The position numbers and the translations under genes are program-made. Source: Catenuloplanes niger (GTDB lineage: Bacteria > Actinomycetota > Actinomycetes > Mycobacteriales > Micromonosporaceae). From it: a DNA stretch of 64,000 nt. Below the pieces are notes generated by a model, which was given only the letters and a program-made list of their open reading frames with translations, had not been told where the DNA came from and ran no database searches. Shown here in pieces: positions 16,472-23,818 of the stretch. Positions within the stretch are counted from its first letter, which is position 1. Every line of letters starts with the position of its first letter. The stretch lies in NCBI RefSeq assembly GCF_031458255.1, contig NZ_JAVDYC010000001.1:7139001-7203000 (forward strand). Direction: 5' to 3'.

Positions 16472-16729
16472 ATGAAGGTGATCAGCGCATCCGACCTGCG
16501 CGCCAACCTCGCGAATGTGCTGGACTCCATCGAGAACGATGCCGAGGATCTGGTCGTCACGCGGAGCGGTCATGAACCGATGGTCGTCATGTTGAAGAGC
16601 GATTATGACGCGTGGCGTGAGACGGAATACCTGTCCCGTGGGGCCAACGGCCGCGAGTTGCGCCGCCGTGCGGCGGATATGGAGGCAGGAGCCCGCGTCG
16701 GCGGTGATCTGGTCGATCCCGGGCGGTGA
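16472..16729 (+). CDS. yefM: YefM/Phd-type antitoxin
   Basis: The protein is 85 residues. The N-terminal DNA-binding half is the classic Phd/YefM fold: MKVISASDLRANLANVLDSI, then EDLVVTRSGHEPMVVMLKSDYDAWRETEYL. The C-terminal part (RRRAADMEAGARVGGDL) is the flexible toxin-binding arm. It neutralises the toxin encoded nine bases downstream and should autoregulate through the inverted repeat just upstream. The chromosomal pair sits between rsmB and a beta-lactamase-fold gene with no other mobile signs. Confidence 0.9.
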   Translation: MKVISASDLRANLANVLDSIENDAEDLVVTRSGHEPMVVMLKSDYDAWRETEYLSRGANGRELRRRAADMEAGARVGGDLVDPGR

Positions 16730-16738
16730 GGTACCCGC

Positions 16739-17008
16739 GTGAAACTCGTCTGGCACCCCAGCGCATGGGACGAGTACGTCTCCTGGCAGACCGGCGATCG
16801 CAGGATTCTCAGGCGGATCAACGCACTGATCCGGGACGTCCGGTGCGGAGACGACGGCGGCATCGGTAAGCCGGAGCTCCTCCGGGGTGACCTGTCCGGC
16901 TGGGCCTCGCGGCGCATCAACGACGAGCACCGTCTCGTGTACCGCGTCCTGGATGCCCGTGGTGAGCTGGAGATCCTCTCCTGCCGGTACCACTATGGTG
17001 ATCGATAG
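16739..17008 (+). CDS. yoeB: YoeB-type ribosome-dependent mRNA interferase toxin
   Basis: The protein is 89 residues from GTG 16739, with GAGGT upstream. It aligns over its full length with YoeB: the N-terminal KLVWHPSAWDEYVSWQ, the GKPELLRGDLSGWASRRINDEHRLVY core and the terminal CRYHYGD. The catalytic Glu (GKPE), Arg (SRRI) and C-terminal His (YHY) are all kept, so the toxin should be active. It cleaves mRNA in the ribosomal A site. Co-transcription with yefM is clear from the nine-base gap. Confidence 0.92.
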   Translation: MKLVWHPSAWDEYVSWQTGDRRILRRINALIRDVRCGDDGGIGKPELLRGDLSGWASRRINDEHRLVYRVLDARGELEILSCRYHYGDR

Positions 17009-17049
17009 GGCGGTGTGGGTGCACCGCGGTGTCGGAGGTCCGGGACCGG

Positions 17050-17970
17050 TCAGCACACGCCTCGGCCGCCGGCCGCGCCCTCCGCGCGCAGCAGGTCGCG
17101 CAGCAGCCGGGCGACGCGGCCCATCGCGGCCTCGGCGGCCGGCTGCACCACGGCCGGGACCCGCGACTCGGTGAGCGCCACGATCGCGAAGACCGCGCCG
17201 TCCGCGTGCTCGACCACGCCCATCTCGTGCCGCATGGTCAGCACCGTGCCGGTCTTCGACGACCAGCGGGACGCGTCCGAGGCCAGGTCCGGCGCGAGGC
17301 GCTGGCGGTGCACGGTGTCGCCGAGCAGCTCGCGCACGCGCGCGGCGGTGGCCGGCGTGATCGCGGCCGGCGTCCACAGTGCTTCCAGCAGGCCCGCGAA
17401 CGCGCGGGCGGATCCGGCGTTCGTCCGGCTCACGTCCAGCTGCGGGATCAGGTGTCCCTGCCCGGACGTGGCGGCGCCGATCGCCAGCGCGTGCGCGAGC
17501 GGCGGTGCCAGCTGTTCCGCCGGTGTCTCGGACAGGTCGCGGATCCGGTGCCGGACCGCGATCCCGTCCAGCCCGAGCCGGCGCAGTTCCGCCGTCACCC
17601 GGGCCGGCGGGACCAGCGCGAAGAGCGCGTCCGCGGCGGCGCCGTCGCTGATCGCCACCGCCTGGTAGAGCAGGTCCTCGACCGCGATCGTGGCCGGGTG
17701 CCGGAACTTCATCAGGCCCGGCGGTCCCGGCGCCTCCACTCGGTCCGGCGGCACCGTCACCGGCGCCGCGAGGTCGAGCTCGCCGCGCCCGGCCGCCTCC
17801 AGCACCGCGACCGCGAGCGGCACCTTGACCAGCGACGCGGCCGGGAACACCGCGTCCGGCTCGATTCCCAGCTCCTCGCCGGTGCGCAGGTCGCGGACCA
17901 GGAAGCCGCCGCGCAGCCCGGCGTCGTCGAGCGCCGCACGCGCCGCGCGGAACACCCGTGCGGTGCTCAC
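17050..17970 (-). CDS. Serine beta-lactamase-fold hydrolase lacking the omega-loop glutamate
   Basis: The protein is 306 residues from GTG 17970, whose GTGA overlaps the LysR stop by four bases. It has no signal peptide. The SxxK motif is AASLVKVPLAV, the second motif is SDG instead of SDN (AISDGAAAD), and KTG is present (SSKTGTVLTM). The ExxLN omega-loop signature with Glu166 is not recognisable, unlike in the gene at 18926. It is therefore a class-A-like serine hydrolase or penicillin-binding-type protein rather than an efficient beta-lactamase. Lacking an export signal it may act in the cytoplasm, or be exported by an unusual route. It is translationally coupled to the LysR regulator. Confidence 0.8.
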   Translation of the reverse strand: MSTARVFRAARAALDDAGLRGGFLVRDLRTGEELGIEPDAVFPAASLVKVPLAVAVLEAAGRGELDLAAPVTVPPDRVEAPGPPGLMKFRHPATIAVEDLLYQAVAISDGAAADALFALVPPARVTAELRRLGLDGIAVRHRIRDLSETPAEQLAPPLAHALAIGAATSGQGHLIPQLDVSRTNAGSARAFAGLLEALWTPAAITPATAARVRELLGDTVHRQRLAPDLASDASRWSSKTGTVLTMRHEMGVVEHADGAVFAIVALTESRVPAVVQPAAEAAMGRVARLLRDLLRAEGAAGGRGVC

Positions 17971-18812
17971 CGGCCGGCCCCCAGACAGTGGCCCACCGGT
18001 ACGCGCAGCACCGTGCGGAGCAGCGTCAGCTCCGCGCGCGGCCCGGCCGTCACGTCGTAGCCGCGCGCCACCTCCAGGTCGGCCGCGGGTGCCCAGGGCA
18101 GGCCCAGGTCCGCGGCCTGCGCGGCGGAGCAGAGCAGCAGGTCGGCGCCGGCCAGGGCCTCGGCGGCGGCCTCGACCAGCGAGCCGGCCAGCACGATCTG
18201 CGCCGGGCGCAGGCCGGTCGCGGCACCGGTCCGGATCACCCGGTCGCGTACGTGCGGGACGTCGTCCTCCGGCTGGATCCACAGTCGCCGTCCGGTGCTC
18301 CCGGCGTCGGCCTTCGCCGGCCGGAGACTGTCGACGTGCGCGACCGGGCCGGCGACCGAGGCCAGGCCCAGCGGCACCACCCACACCCCGACGTCCGGCG
18401 GCACGGCGATCACCGCGGCCCCGTCGGCGCCGTCGGCCCGCGAGCCCGTGGACAGGTCCAGGTGCAGGTCGTGCGCGCGGGCCGCGGCGACCAGGCGGGC
18501 CAGCGCGGCCGGTGGGCAGATCGCGGGCACGGCGAGCCGGAACGGGCGGCGGCGGGCGCGTTCCGCGTCGTGCTCGAGCGTGTCGGCGAGCCGGATCAGG
18601 CGCTGCGCGGCCGGCAGCAGCCCGGCGCCGAACGGGGTCAGCGTGACCGCGCGCGACGACCGGTCCAGCAGCGTGCCGCCGAGGTGCTCCTCCAGCGCGG
18701 AGACCCGCCGGGACGCGACGGACTGCGGGATGCGCAGCGCGGCCGCGCCGACCGTGAAGCTGCCGTGCCGGGCCACGGCCACGAACGCACGGCTGGCCGC
18801 CAGGAGGTCCAT
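17967..18812 (-). CDS. LysR-family transcriptional regulator
   Basis: The protein is 281 residues. The N-terminal winged helix is typical: MDLLAASRAFVAVARHGSFTVGAAALRIPQSVASRRVSALEEHLGGTLLDR. The effector domain follows but is short and rich in Ala, with no recognisable ligand. It is divergent from the class A beta-lactamase gene at 18926 and overlaps the beta-lactamase-fold gene downstream. This is the arrangement of AmpR-like regulators, in which the regulator and its target share a promoter region. A T-N11-A dyad (18824-18838) is in the intergenic region. The inferred role is control of both neighbouring hydrolases. Confidence 0.85.
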   Translation of the reverse strand: MDLLAASRAFVAVARHGSFTVGAAALRIPQSVASRRVSALEEHLGGTLLDRSSRAVTLTPFGAGLLPAAQRLIRLADTLEHDAERARRRPFRLAVPAICPPAALARLVAAARAHDLHLDLSTGSRADGADGAAVIAVPPDVGVWVVPLGLASVAGPVAHVDSLRPAKADAGSTGRRLWIQPEDDVPHVRDRVIRTGAATGLRPAQIVLAGSLVEAAAEALAGADLLLCSAAQAADLGLPWAPAADLEVARGYDVTAGPRAELTLLRTVLRVPVGHCLGAGR

Positions 18813-18823
18813 GACCGGTCACT

Positions 18824-18838
18824 ATGCCAGATCCGCAT
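18824..18838. promoter_or_regulatory. LysR-type T-N11-A dyad (ATGC-N7-GCAT)
   Basis: ATGCCAGATCCGCAT has an interrupted palindrome with T and A separated by 11 bases. It is centred 19 bp upstream of the LysR start codon (18812) and 95 bp upstream of the beta-lactamase start. It is a good candidate for the binding site of the LysR protein encoded at 17967-18812. Confidence 0.5.
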
Positions 18839-18925
18839 GGGACACGCCGAATTCGTCTTCGACAGCATGGAAGTGCTCTGTCAGGGTCGAGCAGTCCGTT
18901 TCGTACCCACGAAAAGGGGTTGGGT

Positions 18926-19771
18926 GTGCAGATCCTGAAGATCGTGACCGCGGCGGTCGCGGTGGTCGCGCTGACGCCGGCGACGGCGTCCGCGACCGGC
19001 GTCTACCAGCGGCTGGAGCAGGAGTACGACGCGCGCCTCGGCGTCTACGCGGTGGACACCGGCACCGGCCGGACCGTCACGTTCCGGCCGGACGAACGGT
19101 TCGCGTACGCGTCCACGTTCAAGGCGCTGGCCGCGGCCGCGGTGCTGGACCGCACCACGGACGCGGAGCTGCGGCGGGTGGTCCGGTACACGGCCGCGGA
19201 CCTGGTCGACTACTCGCCGGTCACCGAGCTGCACGTGGACGAGGGCATGACGCTCGCCGCGATCGCCGAGGCCGCGATCACGGTCAGCGACAACACGGCC
19301 GGCAACCTGCTCTTCCGCGAGCTGGGCGGCCCGGACGGCCTGGAGCGGGCGCTGCGCGCGATCGGCGACCGCACCACCTCGGTCGACCGGATCGAGACCG
19401 AGCTGAACACCGCGATCCCGGGTGACCGGCGGGACACCAGCACGCCCCGCGCGCTCGCCACCGACCTGCGCGCCTACGCGCTCGGCGGCGAGCTGTGCCG
19501 CAGCGACCGGGAGCGGCTCACCGCGTGGCTGCGGGCGAACACCACCGGCGCGGAGACGATCCGTGCGGGCGTGCCGGCCGGCTGGGTGGTCGGCGACAAG
19601 ACCGGCTCCGGCGGGTACGGCACGCGCAACGACATCGCGGTCCTCTGGCCACCGGCCGGCGCGCCGATCGTGCTCGCGGTGCTGTCCACCCGCGACACCG
19701 CGGACGCGAAGTACGACAACGCGCTGCTGGCGGACGCGGCCGCCGCGGTCGTGGACCGCCTGGGCCACTGA
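18926..19771 (+). CDS. Class A beta-lactamase
   Basis: The protein is 281 residues from GTG 18926, with AAAAGGGG at 18912-18919 as the ribosome binding site. The signal peptide is short ([21 protein letters not shown]), so the mature enzyme is secreted. All catalytic motifs are complete: STFK with the nucleophile Ser at residue 63, [13 protein letters not shown] in the omega loop (Glu166 equivalent) and [12 protein letters not shown]. It hydrolyses penicillins and probably some cephalosporins outside the membrane. It is transcribed away from the LysR gene and closed by a perfect terminator 15 bp after the stop. Confidence 0.92.
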   Translation: MQILKIVTAAVAVVALTPATASATGVYQRLEQEYDARLGVYAVDTGTGRTVTFRPDERFAYASTFKALAAAAVLDRTTDAELRRVVRYTAADLVDYSPVTELHVDEGMTLAAIAEAAITVSDNTAGNLLFRELGGPDGLERALRAIGDRTTSVDRIETELNTAIPGDRRDTSTPRALATDLRAYALGGELCRSDRERLTAWLRANTTGAETIRAGVPAGWVVGDKTGSGGYGTRNDIAVLWPPAGAPIVLAVLSTRDTADAKYDNALLADAAAAVVDRLGH

Positions 19772-19785
19772 CACCGGGGGGTGCA

Positions 19786-19815
19786 CCGCCCGGCCCTCAC
19801 ACGAGGGCCGGGCGG
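19786..19815. terminator. Perfect 13-bp bidirectional terminator
   Basis: CCGCCCGGCCCTC (19786-19798) pairs perfectly with 19803-19815 over an ACAC loop. It lies between the convergent beta-lactamase (ends 19771) and P450 (ends 19844) genes. Confidence 0.75.
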
Positions 19816-19843
19816 GTGGCCGGCGGCACGGGACGGGACGACC

Positions 19844-21034
19844 TCAGCCGGCCAGCCGGTAGCGGATCGGCAGCGTGCGCAGGCCGCCGATGAACGTGGT
19901 GTCGGTCAGCGCGGGCTCGCCGTCCAGCGTGACGTACTCCAGCCGGGGCAGCAGCCGGCGAAACAGCGTGCGCATCTCCATCCGGGCCAGCGCCGCGCCC
20001 ATGCAGTGGTGCGGGCCGAAACCGAACGCCAGATGGTTCGCCGCGTTCGGGCGGGCGACGTCGAACGCGTCCGGGTCGGGGAACTTCTTCGGGTCGCGGT
20101 TCGCGCCCACGAAGGACAGCAGCAGCCAGTCGCCGGCCGCGATGTCCACGCCGCCGACCCGGGTGTCCGCGGCCGCGGTACGCATCATGTGCCGCACCGG
20201 TGCGGAGTAGCGGATCATCTCGTCGACCGCGCCGTCGATCAGGTCGGGGTTGCGCCGCAGCCGGACCAGCTGCTCCGGGTTCGTGGCCAGCGCCCACATG
20301 CCGCCGGTCAGCGCCTTCGCGGTGGACTCGTAGCCGGAGGTCGCCACCATCATGTGATAGCTGACCGCCTCCACGTCACCGATCGGCGCGCCGTCGATCG
20401 TGCCGTTCGAGACCGCGCTGGCCAGGTCGCCGGTCGGGTTCTCCCGCCGGGCCGCGGTCAGCGCGAGCATGTACCCGAACAGGTTCTGAAGCGCCGCGGC
20501 GTCGCCGTCCCGGGCGAAGAAGTCCTGGGTCAGCGCGATGACCCGCGGATACTCCGCCTCCGGCAGGCCCATCAACTCCAGGATCACCTTCAGCGGGTAC
20601 GGCTGCGCGACGTCGGCCGCGAAGTCGCAGCGCCCGTCCATCATGGACATCCGGTCGAGCGCCGCACCGGCCAGCTCGTCCAGGCGCACCTGCAGCGCGG
20701 CCAGGCTGGCCGGCCGGAACCAGTCGTTGCCGAGGCGGCGGTACGCGGCGTGCTCGTCACCGTTCATGTGGATCAGCGTGCGCGGCGCCGGTCCGGCCGC
20801 CCGCTGCGCGTCCAGGTCGGTCCGGCTCATCACCCACGGCTGCGCCGCGTTCGGGAAGAGCTCCGGCCGGCGCTCGATCTCCAGCACCTCGGCGTGCCCG
20901 ACGACCGCCCAGAACGGGTCGAACCCGTCCGCGGTCACCCGGTGGATCGGCGCGCGGGTGCGCAGCTCCGCGACCTCGCGGTGCCAGGCGGCCATGTCGG
21001 TGTATCTGTCCGGATCGGTGAAGACGTCGGTCAT
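19844..21034 (-). CDS. Cytochrome P450
   Basis: The protein is 396 residues. It starts at ATG 21034 with GGGGGCGGG upstream. The I-helix motif is VATSGYESTAKAL, with Gly, Glu and Ser/Thr in the usual order. The ExxR motif is DEMIRYSAPV and the heme loop is FGFGPHHCMGAALARME, with the axial Cys at residue 344. The layout of the first 100 residues (VAELRTRAPIHRV...GFDPFWAVVGHAEVLEIERRP, then IHMNGDEHAAYRRLGNDWFRP) resembles steroid- or terpene-type P450 families such as CYP125/CYP142 or linalool-type. The family level is uncertain. No redox partner is adjacent and the substrate is unknown. Confidence 0.87.
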   Translation of the reverse strand: MTDVFTDPDRYTDMAAWHREVAELRTRAPIHRVTADGFDPFWAVVGHAEVLEIERRPELFPNAAQPWVMSRTDLDAQRAAGPAPRTLIHMNGDEHAAYRRLGNDWFRPASLAALQVRLDELAGAALDRMSMMDGRCDFAADVAQPYPLKVILELMGLPEAEYPRVIALTQDFFARDGDAAALQNLFGYMLALTAARRENPTGDLASAVSNGTIDGAPIGDVEAVSYHMMVATSGYESTAKALTGGMWALATNPEQLVRLRRNPDLIDGAVDEMIRYSAPVRHMMRTAAADTRVGGVDIAAGDWLLLSFVGANRDPKKFPDPDAFDVARPNAANHLAFGFGPHHCMGAALARMEMRTLFRRLLPRLEYVTLDGEPALTDTTFIGGLRTLPIRYRLAG

Positions 21035-21131
21035 CCCGCCCCCAAAGGCTGTGTCGCGGTCCGGAAGAGATCCTCACGGACGCGATGACCGAGATCAATC
21101 CTGTCCCTCCGAAGAGGACGGATCTAGAATC

Positions 21132-21174
21132 GCGCGCGTGGTACCGGCGGTCCGGCGACCGGTACCACGCGCGC
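21132..21174 (-). terminator. Perfect 16-bp hairpin terminator
   Basis: GCGCGCGTGGTACCGG (21132-21147) pairs perfectly with 21159-21174. It follows the metalloprotease stop (21178, minus strand) by three bases and separates it from the P450 promoter region. Confidence 0.75.
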
Positions 21175-21177
21175 CGT

Positions 21178-22149
21178 TCAGCGGGTGATCGAGTAGAGGT
21201 TGGCGAGCAGCGTCGCGTTCTCGCCGCCGATGTCCTCCCGCTTGTGCGCGGCTGCGGCCATGACGTCGCCGCTGTAGAGGTTGTGCCCGAGCCCGAGCAC
21301 GTGCCCGATCTCATGGGTGGTCACCATGTTCCGGGTGAAGCCGCCGGTCTTCGGGTCGTGGTAGTCGTTGAGCTGCAGCATGGTGCCCTGCTCCGGCAGC
21401 GGGCCGCCCGCGCCGGTGGTCCACCGGAAGGTCACCTTGCCGATCCACGCGCCGTCCTGGTCGCCGGGACCGTAGTTGCCGGAGAGCACGTCGACACAGC
21501 GCGCGCCGGCCATGAACGGGCACTGGTTCCAGTAGTACCAGCTGTCGATGTTCGGCACCTGGTTCCACTTGGACACCGCGTTCGACACCGGCCAACTCGC
21601 GCCGGAGTGGTCGTTGAACCGCACGATCGGATCCTCGTGCCCGTTGTTCTGCCAGAACGACACCGGATACCGGCATTCGTACAGCGTGCGGGCCTGGCCG
21701 TAGGCGCAGTCGTTCGGGCCCGCCGGCGCGGCCCGGCCCGGCGCGATCGCCCGCGTGTGCGGGCGCCCGTGCGCGCGCAGGGACGCCGCCAGCCGCTCCG
21801 CCGTGACGCCCGGCGCCGGCAGGAAGATCTCCACCTTCGTGCCGTCGACGTTCACCACCGTTGCCGGCGCGTCGCCGGTGACCACCGGCGACGCGCCGAG
21901 CCCGGCACGGACGGCGAGCTTGGGATGGGTGCTCAGCGACGTGACCGGGCTCTTCGCCTTGCCGCCCGGATCGGGCGCGCCCGCCCAGCTGCCGTCCGCC
22001 CCCCGGGTCGCCAGAAAGTCCGCGTACTGCCGGTCCGGGTCGATGATCGGTTCCGCTGCCGGCCCCGCCGCGTGCGCGGTGCCGGTCATGGCCACCGAGG
22101 CCAGTAGTACCGCGACCGCCGCGCCCGCCGGCCCTCGTGTTCTCCGCAT
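21178..22149 (-). CDS. Secreted matrixin-like zinc metalloprotease
   Basis: The protein is 323 residues from ATG 22149, behind GGAGGCG. The longer in-frame start at 22218 lacks a ribosome binding site and would bury the signal peptide. Residues 1-28 are a typical signal peptide (AAVAVLLASVAMTGTAHA), so it is secreted. A pro-like region follows, then the catalytic zinc motif HEIGHVLGLGHN (HExxHxxGxxH), with the third His and a Met-turn in SGDVM a few residues later, as in metzincins. Cys pairs in the mature part (GPNDCAYGQARTLYECRYP; NQCPFMAGARCVDVL) suggest disulfides. Its substrate is not known. It has its own terminator and no close partner. Confidence 0.85.
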   Translation of the reverse strand: MRRTRGPAGAAVAVLLASVAMTGTAHAAGPAAEPIIDPDRQYADFLATRGADGSWAGAPDPGGKAKSPVTSLSTHPKLAVRAGLGASPVVTGDAPATVVNVDGTKVEIFLPAPGVTAERLAASLRAHGRPHTRAIAPGRAAPAGPNDCAYGQARTLYECRYPVSFWQNNGHEDPIVRFNDHSGASWPVSNAVSKWNQVPNIDSWYYWNQCPFMAGARCVDVLSGNYGPGDQDGAWIGKVTFRWTTGAGGPLPEQGTMLQLNDYHDPKTGGFTRNMVTTHEIGHVLGLGHNLYSGDVMAAAAHKREDIGGENATLLANLYSITR

Positions 22150-22245
22150 GCCGCGCCTCCATGTACGCCAGTCGATATCGTCGTCCGTCAGGCCAGGAAG
22201 AGCGCGGCCGAGGAGCACGACCCTTGTTGGGGGAACACGGATCGC

Positions 22246-22827
22246 TCACGGGCGCAGACCGGCCGTCAGCGTGTCGACGAGCGTGGCGGCGAACGCCTCC
22301 GGGTCGCCGGGGTCGGTGAAGTTGCCGAGGAACGCGCGCTGGAACGCGGCGCCGAGCAGCAACGCGGCCCCGGCCGCCGGGTCGGCGTCGGCGCGCACCC
22401 GGCCGAGCTCCCGTTCCGCCTCCAGATAGGCGGCCAGCGCCGCGAGCGGGACCTGCGGGCCGGAGTCGCGCTCGCGCAGCCGGGCCCGGTGCGCCGCGAA
22501 CAGCGCCGGGTCGGAGAAGAGCGAGCCGGCCATCGGGAAACCGTGCTCGTAGAAGTCGACGGCCGCGAGCACGACCTCGCGCAGCACGTCCGCCACCGGC
22601 TCCGCGCCGACCCGGCCGGGCAGCCCGCCGAGGAGCGCGACCAGCGTGGTCGGGCCGCGCTCGCCGAGCACCGCCAGGAAGATGTCGGTCTTGTCGCGGA
22701 AGTGCTTGTAGAGCGCGGCCTCGGACAGCCCGGCGGCCAGCGCGATCTCCTTCGTGGTGGCGCGGGCCAGCCCGCGGTCCCGGATGACGCCGGCGGCGGC
22801 GGTGACGATGCGGTCGCGCGTGCTCAC
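22246..22827 (-). CDS. TetR-family transcriptional repressor
   Basis: The protein is 193 residues from GTG 22827, with AAGGAG at ideal spacing. The helix-turn-helix is canonical: RDRIVTAAAGVIRDRGLARATTKEIALAAGLSEAALYKHFRDKTDIF. The C-terminal ligand domain is unremarkable. The gene is divergent from an NmrA-like gene (22906) with a 78-bp gap packed with two overlapping dyads. It therefore probably represses both itself and that gene. The inducer is unknown. Confidence 0.9.
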   Translation of the reverse strand: MSTRDRIVTAAAGVIRDRGLARATTKEIALAAGLSEAALYKHFRDKTDIFLAVLGERGPTTLVALLGGLPGRVGAEPVADVLREVVLAAVDFYEHGFPMAGSLFSDPALFAAHRARLRERDSGPQVPLAALAAYLEAERELGRVRADADPAAGAALLLGAAFQRAFLGNFTDPGDPEAFAATLVDTLTAGLRP

Positions 22828-22858
22828 GAATTCTGCTCCTTGACGCGGGGGTGAGTGT

Positions 22859-22893
22859 TCACTGACCATAGTGGTTAGTGAGTACTTACTAAC
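22859..22893. promoter_or_regulatory. Two overlapping dyads: predicted TetR operators
   Basis: Dyad one is TCACTGACCA-TAG-TGGTTAGTGA (22859-22881, nine of ten pairs). Dyad two is GTTAGTGAGTACTTACTAAC (22874-22893, nine of ten pairs). They share GTTAGTGA, suggesting two dimers bound side by side. Both lie in the 78-bp gap between the tetR start and the NmrA-like gene. Confidence 0.6.
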
Positions 22894-22905
22894 TAGGGAG
22901 TCGCC

Positions 22906-23541
22906 ATGAAACTGGCCGTCCTCGGCGCGACCGGTGGCACCGGCGTCCAGGTGCTGCGGCGCGCGTGCGCCGCCGGGCACGACGTCACCGCCGTGGTCCG
23001 CGACCCGGCCCGCCTGCCCGCGGGCCTGCCCGGCCTGACCGTCGTCACCGCGAACGCGATGGATCCGGACGCGATCGGCGGCGCCGTCTCCGGACGGGAC
23101 GCGGTCATATCCGCGATCGGCCCGCGCGACGGCCGCGCGCCGACCACCGTGTGCGCGGACAGCGCGGCCGCGATCGTCACCGCGATGCGCCGCGCCGGCG
23201 TGCGCCGCCTGGCCGTGGTCAGCAACAGCGGCATGCACGTCGACGACCGGGACGGACCCCTCACGCGGTACGTGGTGAAGCCGATCCTGAAGCGCGTGCT
23301 CGCCCATGCGTACGCGGACATGCGGCGGATGGAGGACCTGGTCGCGGCGACCGAGCTGGACTGGACGATCGTCCGCCCGCCGATGCTCACGAACGGCGCG
23401 CACACCGGCCGCTACCGCACCGAGCTGGGCCGCAACGTCCGCGGCGGCAACCGGATCGCCCGCGCCGACCTCGCGGACGCGCTGCTGCGCTGCCTCGCCG
23501 ACCCACGCACCGTGCGTGTCGCGGTGACGGTCGCGAATTGA
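22906..23541 (+). CDS. NmrA-like / atypical SDR NAD(P)-binding protein
   Basis: The protein is 211 residues. The N-terminal Rossmann motif is MKLAVLGATGGTGVQVLRRA (GxxGxxG), followed by VTAVVRDPARLP and NAMDPDAIGGAVSGRDAVISAIGP, the pattern of the SDR-a5 group (NmrA/biliverdin-reductase-B-like). The C-terminal part has ELDWTIVRPPMLTNG, diagnostic for this group. Its activity may be as a flavin or quinone reductase or as a redox sensor. The product lacks the YxxxK catalytic pair of classical SDRs. AGGGAG precedes ATG 22906. It is the likely target of the divergent TetR repressor. Confidence 0.85.
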   Translation: MKLAVLGATGGTGVQVLRRACAAGHDVTAVVRDPARLPAGLPGLTVVTANAMDPDAIGGAVSGRDAVISAIGPRDGRAPTTVCADSAAAIVTAMRRAGVRRLAVVSNSGMHVDDRDGPLTRYVVKPILKRVLAHAYADMRRMEDLVAATELDWTIVRPPMLTNGAHTGRYRTELGRNVRGGNRIARADLADALLRCLADPRTVRVAVTVAN

Positions 23542-23585
23542 CCCGGCCGTCACCACCGGTTCACGTGGCCGGGAATCACGGCATC

Positions 23586-23762
23586 ATGTTGGTCTATCTC
23601 TGCTGTGCCCTGGCGCTCAGCGGCGGCGCGACCTGGACCGTGCTCAACGGTTCGGTCTCCGCCACGCCGCGCCGCCACCATCGCCTGGCCGGCCGGCTGC
23701 TGGCCGCGACCGCCGCGGTCTGGCTGGCCGGCCTGATCCCGGTCCTGCTCCGCCTCACCTGA
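23586..23762 (+). CDS. Small two-helix membrane protein (hypothetical)
   Basis: The product is a 58-residue protein (ATG 23586; an alternative GTG at 23565 adds seven codons). Two hydrophobic segments, MLVYLCCALALSGGATWTVL and LAGRLLAATAAVWLAGLIPVLL, are joined by a basic loop (SATPRRHHR), consistent with an integral hairpin. No ribosome binding site is evident. It follows the NmrA-like gene by 44 bp and ends at a hairpin. Function is unknown. It is called on reading-frame quality and amino-acid character alone. Confidence 0.45.
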   Translation: MLVYLCCALALSGGATWTVLNGSVSATPRRHHRLAGRLLAATAAVWLAGLIPVLLRLT

Positions 23763-23766
23763 CGTT

Positions 23767-23797
23767 CCCGCCACGCCGCCGGCGATCCCGTGGCGGG
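23767..23797. terminator. 9-bp hairpin between convergent genes
   Basis: CCCGCCACG (23767-23775) pairs perfectly with CGTGGCGGG (23789-23797). It separates the small membrane protein (ends 23762) from the PLP enzyme (ends 23819). Confidence 0.5.
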
Positions 23798-23818
23798 GCG
23801 GGGCGCGGACCGGGCCGG

